Below the pieces are notes generated by a model, which was given only the letters and a program-made list of their open reading frames with translations, ran no database searches and was not told where the DNA came from. Made by a program: the position numbers and the translations under genes. From Rhodoferax sp. (lineage in GTDB: Bacteria > Pseudomonadota > Gammaproteobacteria > Burkholderiales > Burkholderiaceae_C): a stretch of DNA of 5,201 bases. The stretch spans positions 1 through 5,201 of the forward strand of contig JAUXQA010000057.1 of NCBI GenBank assembly GCA_030683195.1, read 5' to 3'. Shown piece after piece: positions 1-5,201 of the stretch (positions are counted from its first letter, which is position 1; the number at the start of each line of letters is the position of its first letter).

Positions 1-329
1 CGGCAGAGCGAGCAGGCAAGTTGCTCGATCAAATCGTTCCCAGCATCCAGAAAACCAGTGAGCTGGTGCAAGAGATTGCAGCAGCCAGTGCAGAGCAAAG
101 CGAATCGGTGGCGCAAATTGGAGGCGCCATGGACCAGTTGAGCAAAGCCACGCAGCAAAACGCCAGCGCCTCGGAGCAGCTGGCCGCCACCAGCGAAGAG
201 TTGTCTGGTCAGGCTGAGCAGTTGCAGCAGTCGATTGCGTTTTTCAATATTGGGGACGAGGCGCCACCTGTGCCTGACCGGCACGCCAAAGCAGGCCGTC
301 GTGCACTGCCCCATTTCAATTCTTACTAA
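1..329 (+). CDS. Methyl-accepting chemotaxis protein, C-terminal fragment (5' end outside window)
   Basis: This is the last 108 codons of a chemoreceptor. The reading frame is open from the left edge (first whole codon at position 3) and stops with TAA at 327-329. The first 83 residues are the C-terminal methylation helix of an MCP signalling domain; 76 of them are identical to residues 732-814 of the complete MCP downstream (my count by eye). Candidate methylation or deamidation pairs are visible in the contexts SAEQSES, SASEQLA and TSEELSG. After the helix ends at FFNI there is a 20-residue Gly/Pro/Arg-rich linker and then the terminal pentapeptide HFNSY. This fits the x-[aromatic]-x-x-[aromatic] pattern of CheR/CheB-tethering pentapeptides. 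The sensor and membrane parts lie outside the window, so the ligand is unknown. An ATG/TTG start inside the window would be spurious, because the conserved helix continues to the very edge. cheV follows after 23 bp, which suggests co-transcription. Confidence 0.95.
   Translation, partial: AERAGKLLDQIVPSIQKTSELVQEIAAASAEQSESVAQIGGAMDQLSKATQQNASASEQLAATSEELSGQAEQLQQSIAFFNIGDEAPPVPDRHAKAGRRALPHFNSY
3..251 (+). repeat. Paralogous repeat, copy 1: MCP C-terminal methylation helix
   Basis: This 249-bp segment matches 3521-3769 codon for codon without gaps. The encoded 83 residues differ at only seven positions (K/R, Q/A, A/V, D/G, Q/E, Q/E and N/R, in order), while many third codon positions differ. 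The pattern is that of an older tandem gene duplication held together by protein selection, or partial gene conversion, rather than a recent copy. Similarity ends abruptly at the receptor tails, which are unrelated except for the final pentapeptide pattern. Confidence 0.9.
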
Positions 330-352
330 CCCAGCCGCGAGACTCCTCATTC

Positions 353-1315
353 ATGAGAACAGCCCAACAGGAAATCGACGAACGTAGCAAGCTTGCAGGT
401 AACAACAAGTTTGAATTGCTGTTGTTTCGTCTGGGCGAGGCACCCAGCACCGGGCAGCGTGAGTTGTTTGGCATCAATGTGTTCAAAGTGCGTGAAGTAC
501 TGGTGATGCCACCGATCACCGCCCTGGCCAATTCGCACGAGCACTTGATGGGCGTGGCCAACATCCGCGGTCAAATTATTCCGGTCATCAACCTGCCAGC
601 GGTGGTGGGATGCCAGCCCAAGAAAGGGCTGGGTATTTTGATGGTGACCGAGTTTGGCCGCACCGTGCAGGCGTTTGCGGTGGAAGACGTGAACGAAATC
701 GTGCGCCTGGAGTGGGACCAGGTGTTGCCAGCCGAGGGCAGCCACGCGGGGGCGCTGATCACCGGCATTGCCCGGCTCGATGGCGCCACCGCCAACACCC
801 GCCTGGCCCAGGTGCTTGACGTGGAGCAAATTCTGCGCAATGTCATGCCTACCACCCAGGAAGAAATTACCCGCGAAGTGGTGGGGCCCGCCATGCTGCT
901 GCCCGGCGAATCGGTGATTCTGGTGGCTGACGACTCGGCGGTGGCCCGCTCGGTGATTGAGCTGGGACTCAAGGCCATGGGCGTGCCGTTCATCATGACC
1001 AAGACCGGCAAGGAGGCCTGGGAGCGCCTGCAAGAACTCGCCACAGCCGCTGAAGCGCAGGGCCGGACTGTGCAGGACAAAATAGCCGTGGTGCTCACCG
1101 ACCTGGAGATGCCGGAGATGGATGGTTTCACGCTCACACGGCTCATCAAGAACAACCCCAAGTACAAGTCGATTCCTGTGATCAGTCACTCCTCGTTGAC
1201 CGGGGCGACCAACGAAACCCACGTCAAAAGCGTGGGGGCTGATGCCTATGTGGCGAAATTTTCACCGCGCGAATTGGCGGCGACGCTTCGCAAAGTCCTT
1301 TCGCTCGCCGCCTGA
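353..1315 (+). CDS. cheV: Chemotaxis coupling protein CheV (CheW-like adaptor fused to receiver domain)
   Basis: CheV is a cytoplasmic adaptor that, like CheW, links chemoreceptors to the CheA kinase; its receiver domain can be phosphorylated by CheA and is thought to tune that coupling. The product is 320 aa, the usual CheV length. Residues about 18-165 form the CheW-like domain, with hallmark segments NNKFELLLFRLG and GVANIRGQIIPVINL. Residues about 187-320 form the receiver, with acidic pair D193/D194, phosphoacceptor D250 in TDLEMPEMDG, switch residue S280 (HSSLTG) and conserved K302 (VAKF). The phosphorylation pocket therefore looks intact. The ATG at 353 is chosen because the N-terminus QQEIDERSKLAGNNKF is typical of CheV and there is no start codon in frame between it and the preceding gene's stop. 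No good Shine-Dalgarno sequence precedes it. It sits between two MCP genes, 23 bp after one and 12 bp before the other, suggesting that it serves these receptors. This is inference from context. Confidence 0.96.
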   Translation: MRTAQQEIDERSKLAGNNKFELLLFRLGEAPSTGQRELFGINVFKVREVLVMPPITALANSHEHLMGVANIRGQIIPVINLPAVVGCQPKKGLGILMVTEFGRTVQAFAVEDVNEIVRLEWDQVLPAEGSHAGALITGIARLDGATANTRLAQVLDVEQILRNVMPTTQEEITREVVGPAMLLPGESVILVADDSAVARSVIELGLKAMGVPFIMTKTGKEAWERLQELATAAEAQGRTVQDKIAVVLTDLEMPEMDGFTLTRLIKNNPKYKSIPVISHSSLTGATNETHVKSVGADAYVAKFSPRELAATLRKVLSLAA

Positions 1316-1327
1316 GCTCCCCCTTTC

Positions 1328-3943
1328 ATGAAAAATTCACGCATGTTCTCTTTTGGCAATTTATCCATCAAGCTGAAGCTTGCTGCCCTCACCACGTTCA
1401 GTACCGTGGTGCTCATCGCCTTGTCTTCCTTTTTTCTTTGGCAGCAATACCAGAATAGTTATGAGAGCCGAAAAGTTGCCATCAAGCAGAGCGTGGAAAT
1501 AGCCAGTTCCATCGTGGCGTCTGCCCACCAGCAGGAAACCTCCGGGCGAATGGACCGTGATCAGGCGCAGGCGACAGCGATACGCGCCGTGAATGACGCC
1601 CGTTACGCCGGCAAAGAGTATTTCTGGATCAATGACATGAACGTGCGTTTGATCACGCATCCATTTCGGCCGGATTTGAACGGGAAAGACGTCAGCACCA
1701 TCAAGGACCCTCAGGGCAATGCGGTGTTTGTCCAGTTTGTCGACACCGTGCGCAAGAGTGGCACGGGCTACCTGTCTTATCTGTGGCCCAAGCCGGGGAA
1801 GGATCAGCCGGTGGAAAAAGTGTCGTTCGTGCAGGGCTTTGAGCCATGGGGCTGGGTGATTGGATCAGGCCTGTACATGGATGACTTGCGGGCCGATTTT
1901 CTGGCGAGCCTGCAACGTGCTGCACTGGTGATTGGTGCGGCAGTCGCCCTGACCATTTTGATGGCAGTAGGTATTGCTCGCGGCATCATTCGGCCTCTGG
2001 AGCGTGCCGTGGCGGTGGCCCGGGCCGTGTCCCAGGGCCGGCTTGATAACGACGTGAGCACCACTGCGCGAGATGAAACCGGCCAGCTGTTGCAGTCCAT
2101 GGGCGAGATGCAGTCGGCGCTGGTCTCGTTTGAACTGGCGCAGCGGGAGATGGCCCGGCGCCACAACGATCTTGGGGACACAGCCTACCAAATGCCCATA
2201 GATTCGTTTGAGGGCGCCTTCAGGGTGATGGTCTCCAACGTCAATGGCACCGTTCAGGCCCATGTGGCCTTGAACGCCCGCTTCGTGGAGGTGATCAGCC
2301 ACTATGCAAGTGGCCGCTTTGATGACCGTATGGAAGCCTTGCCGGGTGCCAAACTGAAAGTGACCCAGGCGGCTGACAGTGCGCGTGAGCAACTGATGGC
2401 GGCCGACTCGGCTGCCCGCTTCAATGCCCGCGTCAAGACGGCGCTGGACAGTGTGAGCCTGCCGGTGCGTATTGCCGACGTGGATGGCACCGTGGTCTAT
2501 ATCAACCATGCGCTGCGCGATACCTTGCGCAACAACGTCGAAGGTTTTCGCAAACAAATTCCTGGTTTCGACCCTGAAAAAATTCAGGGAGGCAGCGTTG
2601 GCGTTTTTTATGCCGATCCGGCTGCCGCCCTGGCGCGCTTGCGCGCCCTCACCAGTGTGGCGCGTTCACGGCTTGAGCTCGGAGGGCGACTCTATGATCT
2701 GGTCACGACACCGGTGATCTCCGATACCGGGGAGCGGCTGGGGACGGTAGGCCAATGGGATGACGTGACCGAACAGCTCGCAGCCGAGCAGCAAATTGAC
2801 GCCTTGGTCCAATCCGCAGCACAAGGCGACTTCAGTCAACGCCTTTCGATGCAAGGCAAGACGGGCTTCTTCGCGTCGCTCTCTACGGGCATGAACCAGC
2901 TGCTCCATACCAGTGAGCAAGGGCTCAATGATGTGGCCGACGTTCTGGCCTCTTTCGCCAAAGGCGATCTCACTCACCGCATCACGCGCGATTACAGCGG
3001 CTTGTTTTCCAAGGTCAAAGACAGTGCCAATGCCACTGCGGACAACCTCACGCGTGTTATTGGCGAAGTTCACGCAGCCGCTGATGCGCTGACCGGTGCG
3101 GCCAACCAGGTGAGCGCCACGGCCCAAAGCCTGAGCCAGGCGGCCAGCGAGCAAGCCGCCAGCGTGGAGCAGACCACCTCCAGCATTGATGTCATGTCGG
3201 CCTCCATAGGGCAAACAAGCGACAACGCCAAGGTCACTGACGGCATGGCCACCCAGACCAGCAAGGAGGCCGTGGACGGCGGTAGCGCCGTGACCCAGAC
3301 GGTGGCCGCCATGAAACAAATTGCAGCCAAGATCGGCATCGTGGACGATATTGCTTACCAGACGAACCTGTTGGCCTTGAATGCGGCGATTGAGGCCGCA
3401 CGCGCCGGTGAGCATGGCAAGGGCTTTGCGGTGGTGGCCGCTGAAGTGCGCAAGCTCGCAGAACGCAGCCAGGCAGCCGCCAAGGAAATTGGAGATCTTG
3501 CGGGCCACAGTGTGTCAACCGCCGAGCGTGCAGGCCGGTTGCTCGATGCCATTGTTCCCAGCATCCAGAAGACCAGTGAGCTGGTGCAGGAGATTGCGGC
3601 AGCCAGTGCCGAGCAGAGCGAGTCAGTGGTGCAGATTGGCGGGGCGATGGGCCAGCTCAGCAAGGCAACCCAGCAAAACGCGAGCGCCTCAGAAGAACTG
3701 GCAGCTACCAGTGAAGAGCTCTCTGGCCAGGCCGAGCAGTTGCAGGAGAGCATCGCTTTTTTCAGGATCAGCGAGAGCACAGCCCAGATACGGGGTCAAT
3801 CGGCAAGCCCGGCTCGCAACCAGCGAGGTGGACTCCGGATAAATTCGTCACGCAGCCCCGGCGACTCACTGCAAGTGACCGAGGTGCGACCAATTAAGGC
3901 GCGAGCCGGCCAGGCGGGTTCTGCCAACTTCAAACCGTATTGA
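1328..3943 (+). CDS. Methyl-accepting chemotaxis protein with Cache, PAS and multiple HAMP domains
   Basis: This 871-aa transmembrane receptor is well above the roughly 550 aa of a simple MCP. Order of parts: short cytoplasmic N-terminus; TM1 about 18-37; periplasmic single Cache domain (sCache_2 type) about 39-195, with YFWINDM (98-104), HPF (111-113), GTGYLSYLWPKPG (145-157) and PWGWVIGSG (173-181); TM2 about 199-220; HAMP about 221-273; a second HAMP-like segment about 292-360; cytoplasmic PAS about 366-482; two further HAMP-like segments about 485-580; and the MCP signalling hairpin about 580-814. The kinase-contacting tip (DIAYQTNLLALNAAIEAAR, from 674) is intact. Candidate methylation pairs are E608/Q609, E614/Q615, E762/Q763, E789/E790 and E796/E797. 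A 52-residue linker follows, then the terminal pentapeptide NFKPY. Cache domains of this type in other bacteria often bind small carboxylic acids such as acetate, propionate or pyruvate; the ligand here is unproven. The ATG at 1328 lies 12 bp after cheV; M6 (1343) is an alternative, and neither has a clear ribosome binding site. Confidence 0.95.
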   Translation: MKNSRMFSFGNLSIKLKLAALTTFSTVVLIALSSFFLWQQYQNSYESRKVAIKQSVEIASSIVASAHQQETSGRMDRDQAQATAIRAVNDARYAGKEYFWINDMNVRLITHPFRPDLNGKDVSTIKDPQGNAVFVQFVDTVRKSGTGYLSYLWPKPGKDQPVEKVSFVQGFEPWGWVIGSGLYMDDLRADFLASLQRAALVIGAAVALTILMAVGIARGIIRPLERAVAVARAVSQGRLDNDVSTTARDETGQLLQSMGEMQSALVSFELAQREMARRHNDLGDTAYQMPIDSFEGAFRVMVSNVNGTVQAHVALNARFVEVISHYASGRFDDRMEALPGAKLKVTQAADSAREQLMAADSAARFNARVKTALDSVSLPVRIADVDGTVVYINHALRDTLRNNVEGFRKQIPGFDPEKIQGGSVGVFYADPAAALARLRALTSVARSRLELGGRLYDLVTTPVISDTGERLGTVGQWDDVTEQLAAEQQIDALVQSAAQGDFSQRLSMQGKTGFFASLSTGMNQLLHTSEQGLNDVADVLASFAKGDLTHRITRDYSGLFSKVKDSANATADNLTRVIGEVHAAADALTGAANQVSATAQSLSQAASEQAASVEQTTSSIDVMSASIGQTSDNAKVTDGMATQTSKEAVDGGSAVTQTVAAMKQIAAKIGIVDDIAYQTNLLALNAAIEAARAGEHGKGFAVVAAEVRKLAERSQAAAKEIGDLAGHSVSTAERAGRLLDAIVPSIQKTSELVQEIAAASAEQSESVVQIGGAMGQLSKATQQNASASEELAATSEELSGQAEQLQESIAFFRISESTAQIRGQSASPARNQRGGLRINSSRSPGDSLQVTEVRPIKARAGQAGSANFKPY
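2632..2647 (+). repeat. Short all-GC hairpin with CUUG loop inside the second MCP gene
   Basis: GGCGCG (2632-2637) pairs with CGCGCC (2642-2647) around a CTTG loop. In RNA, a CUUG loop closed by G-C is a known stable tetraloop. It lies in the PAS-encoding region and encodes part of an Ala-Arg-Leu-Arg-Ala helix, so it may simply reflect GC-rich codon choice. No T-run follows. Confidence 0.6.
3521..3769 (+). repeat. Paralogous repeat, copy 2: MCP C-terminal methylation helix
   Basis: This is the counterpart of 3-251, encoding residues 732-814 of the complete MCP. It contains runs of near-identical DNA such as the CCCAGCATCCAGAA stretch and the CCAGCAAAACG stretch, separated by synonymous changes. 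The two copies flank cheV and most of the second receptor in direct orientation, so homologous recombination between them could in principle delete about 3.5 kb. Confidence 0.88.
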
Positions 3944-3952
3944 TCCAACGCT

Positions 3953-4771
3953 ATGGCAGCCCTTGATTTTAGTGATCGTGAATTCAAAACCATTTGCGAA
4001 TTGATGTACGAAGCGGCAGGCCTGTCTTACAACGACTCCAAAAAATCCCTGATTCACTCCCGTCTCTCAACCCGCATTCAGCGCCTGGGTCTGGAGGGTT
4101 TTGCGGACTACATTGCGATCTTGCAGGATGAATCGCAGGCGGCGGAGTTCCAGATGGCCGTGGACCTGTTGACCACCAACGAGACCTATTTTTTCCGCGA
4201 ACCCAAGCACTACGAGTTGCTGGAGCGTGAACTTGTCGCCCGCAAAAGCAAAGCGCCGCTGGCAGTCTGGAGCGCGGCCTCGTCGTTTGGCGACGAGGCC
4301 TACAGCACTGCCATGCTCTTGTCTGACCTCCAGACCTCCGGGCGGATTGGGCCGGACTGGTCGATTCTGGCCACCGACATCAGCCACCGGGTGCTGCTCA
4401 GTGCCAAAGAGGCGGTGTTCCCGCAAGACCGCTTGCGCGCTGTGTCGCCCGAACGGCTCAAGCGCTACTGTCTGCGCGGCGAAGGCGAGGCAGAGGGACA
4501 GTCGATGGTGCAGGACAAGCTGCGCCGGCGCGTGCAGTTTGGCCAGCTCAATTTGTGCAAGCCGTTCAGTGGTCTGGGGCCATTTGATGTCGTGTTTTTG
4601 CGCAATGTGCTGATTTACTTTGACCCGCCCACCAAAAGTGCTGTGGTGGACCGGGTGCTGGCCACCCTGAAGCCGGGTGGCCTGTTTTTTTTGGGCACTG
4701 CCGAGGGTCGTGTGCCGTGCGAGACCGCCTTGCAGACCGTGCAGCCAGGCGCTTTCAGAAAGCCCCTCTGA
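3953..4771 (+). CDS. cheR: Chemotaxis protein methyltransferase CheR
   Basis: CheR transfers methyl groups from S-adenosylmethionine to glutamates on the receptor methylation helices (EC 2.1.1.80), raising kinase activity during adaptation. The product is 272 aa, close to the usual 270-290. Residues about 5-60 form the helical N-terminal domain. Then follow TTNETYFFRE (74-83), the SAM-binding motif I region WSAASSFGDEAYS (106-118), ATDIS (140-144), and FDVVFLRNVLIYFD (211-224). The beta-subdomain loop LRGEGEAEG (174-182) aligns without gaps to the enterobacterial CheR loop RGTGPHEG, which docks the receptor C-terminal pentapeptide. Oddities: motif I reads SFGDEA rather than the common STGEEP, and the late GHSES-type motif reads GTAEG (248-252). 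These changes are shared by a recognisable proteobacterial CheR subgroup as far as I recall, so I infer an active enzyme. The ATG at 3953 follows the MCP stop by 9 bp; there is no visible Shine-Dalgarno sequence, so translational coupling is likely. The next gene, cheB, encodes the opposing enzyme. Confidence 0.96.
   Translation: MAALDFSDREFKTICELMYEAAGLSYNDSKKSLIHSRLSTRIQRLGLEGFADYIAILQDESQAAEFQMAVDLLTTNETYFFREPKHYELLERELVARKSKAPLAVWSAASSFGDEAYSTAMLLSDLQTSGRIGPDWSILATDISHRVLLSAKEAVFPQDRLRAVSPERLKRYCLRGEGEAEGQSMVQDKLRRRVQFGQLNLCKPFSGLGPFDVVFLRNVLIYFDPPTKSAVVDRVLATLKPGGLFFLGTAEGRVPCETALQTVQPGAFRKPL
4276..4300 (+). repeat. Perfect inverted repeat (10-bp stem, 5-nt loop) inside cheR
   Basis: The left arm GGCCTCGTCG (4276-4285) is the exact reverse complement of the right arm CGACGAGGCC (4291-4300), with TTTGG between them. 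Eight of the ten pairs are G-C, and a U-G pair could extend the stem in RNA. It encodes residues A109-A116, the SAM-binding motif. No T-run follows, so it is not an intrinsic terminator. The arms may be a by-product of codon use over the residues Ala-Ser-Ser and Asp-Glu-Ala. Confidence 0.85.
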
Positions 4772-4832
4772 GCCCAGTGAATGGCCCAGCCCACCTGTTT
4801 TAAATCTCCTGTTTGTTGAAAGTGATTGCCAA
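4772..4832 (+). other. cheR-cheB intergenic spacer
   Basis: At 61 bp this is the longest gap in the window. It holds an AT-richer patch (about 4797-4826) but no inverted repeat with a T-run and no convincing sigma-70 promoter. A weak resemblance to a flagellar sigma-28 promoter (TAAA at 4801, GAT near 4824) does not have the right consensus or spacing. A purine stretch at 4818-4822 is the likely cheB ribosome binding site. The spacer occupies the place where some operons carry cheD. Confidence 0.6.
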
Positions 4833-5201
4833 ATGGTCGTCAAAGTTTATGTGGTGGATGACTCCGCCGTGGTGCGCCAGGCCTTGCAGCACATGCTGGC
4901 CGGTCAACCTGACATCGAGTTGATTGGCAGCGCCCCCAATCCGATCATTGCCATGGCAGCGATCCAGAAAAATCGACCCGATGTGTTGCTGCTGGACATT
5001 GAAATGCCTGGCATGGATGGCTTGACGTTTTTGCGTCAAATCATGGCGGGCACACCCATTCCCACCGTCATTTGTTCTACCTTGTCGACCGAAGGCAGCA
5101 AGGTCGCGCTGGATGCTTTGGCCGCTGGCGCTGTGGCGGTGATGGGCAAGCCCAAGCTCGGACTCAAGCAGCACCTGGAAGACTCGCGTCGCGAGATGAT
5201 T
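4833..5201 (+). CDS. cheB: Chemotaxis response regulator protein-glutamate methylesterase CheB (N-terminal part; 3' end outside window)
   Basis: CheB removes methyl groups from receptor glutamates (EC 3.1.1.61) and deamidates receptor glutamines once CheA phosphorylates its receiver. The window holds 123 codons, essentially the receiver domain; the catalytic esterase domain (Ser-His-Asp) lies beyond the right edge. Visible features are the acidic pair D9/D10 in VVDDSAVVRQ, phosphoacceptor D55 in LLDIEMPGMDG, switch residue S82 in ICSTLSTEGS, and conserved K106 in GKPKLGLKQHL. The segment STLSTEGSK followed by AGAVAVMGKPKLG is what identifies CheB rather than a CheY-like or NarL-like regulator; the usual VTKP here reads MGKP. 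The ATG at 4833 has a weak purine stretch (GAAAG, 4818-4822) ten bases upstream, and the protein starts just before the first receiver strand, as CheB normally does. It follows cheR by 61 bp with no cheD between them. Confidence in CheB rests on the receiver style and the cheR neighbour, since the esterase domain is not visible. Confidence 0.92.
   Translation, partial: MVVKVYVVDDSAVVRQALQHMLAGQPDIELIGSAPNPIIAMAAIQKNRPDVLLLDIEMPGMDGLTFLRQIMAGTPIPTVICSTLSTEGSKVALDALAAGAVAVMGKPKLGLKQHLEDSRREMI

Noticed and set aside
21..329. A small independent gene starting at TTG 21
   Set aside because: The conserved MCP helix continues upstream of position 21 in the same frame to the window edge, so this is a truncated receptor and not a separate small protein.
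347..1222. Long antisense open frame (291 codons) opposite cheV
   Set aside because: Its translation is low-complexity His/Gly/Gln-rich with no recognisable domain, and it lies entirely over a convincing cheV. It is a by-product of GC-biased third positions.
2666..3508. Long antisense open frame (280 codons) opposite the MCP signalling domain
   Set aside because: It shows no domain and is rich in Gly/His/Leu as expected from the reverse strand of Ala/Glu/Gln-rich coiled-coil codons. The + strand gene is certain.
4267..4310. Hairpin in cheR as an intrinsic terminator
   Set aside because: No run of T follows the stem, and it lies in the middle of an intact reading frame.
4801..4828. Possible sigma-28 (FliA-type) promoter before cheB, TAAA followed by a GAT core
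   Set aside because: Only part of the -10 element matches and the spacing is off by about one base. The gene is otherwise placed as a normal operon member.
4067..4843. Antisense open frame covering cheR
   Set aside because: There is no recognisable motif or ribosome binding site, and it mirrors a well-supported cheR.

Overview
The window is a stretch of a chemotaxis operon, with every gene on the + strand and almost no space between genes. In order it holds the 3' end of a methyl-accepting chemotaxis protein (MCP), a complete cheV, a complete and unusually large MCP (871 aa), a complete cheR, and the 5' third of cheB, which runs off the right edge. Base composition is moderately GC-rich. The CheV, CheR and MCP signalling-domain sequences read like those of Betaproteobacteria of the order Burkholderiales, most likely Comamonadaceae (Rhodoferax/Polaromonas-like). 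That placement is an impression from protein style; no marker gene is present.

Layout: 1-329 is an MCP C-terminus; a 23-bp gap; 353-1315 is cheV (CheW-like adaptor plus receiver); a 12-bp gap; 1328-3943 is an MCP with a periplasmic Cache sensor, a second (cytoplasmic) PAS sensor and several HAMP segments; a 9-bp gap; 3953-4771 is cheR; a 61-bp gap; cheB from 4833 to the window edge. No promoter, terminator, RNA gene, mobile element or CRISPR array was seen. The operon promoter must lie to the left and the transcript continues to the right.

How the genes fit together: the two receptors detect signals, CheV couples receptors to the CheA kinase and can be phosphorylated, and CheR and CheB set receptor sensitivity by adding and removing methyl groups. 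Both receptors end in a flexible tail and an aromatic-x-x-aromatic pentapeptide, and CheR keeps the loop that in enterobacterial CheR docks such pentapeptides. The set therefore looks like a self-contained adaptation module. cheD is absent between cheR and cheB.

The points most worth a second look are: the two-sensor receptor, whose PAS domain resembles that of the heme sensor Aer2 but lacks its heme-ligand histidine; the matched receptor tails and CheR docking loop; non-canonical residues in the CheR SAM-binding motifs; and a perfect 10-bp hairpin encoded exactly over the CheR SAM-binding motif. I found no evidence of a wholly new kind of system. This is a recognisable chemosensory cluster with some unusual parts.
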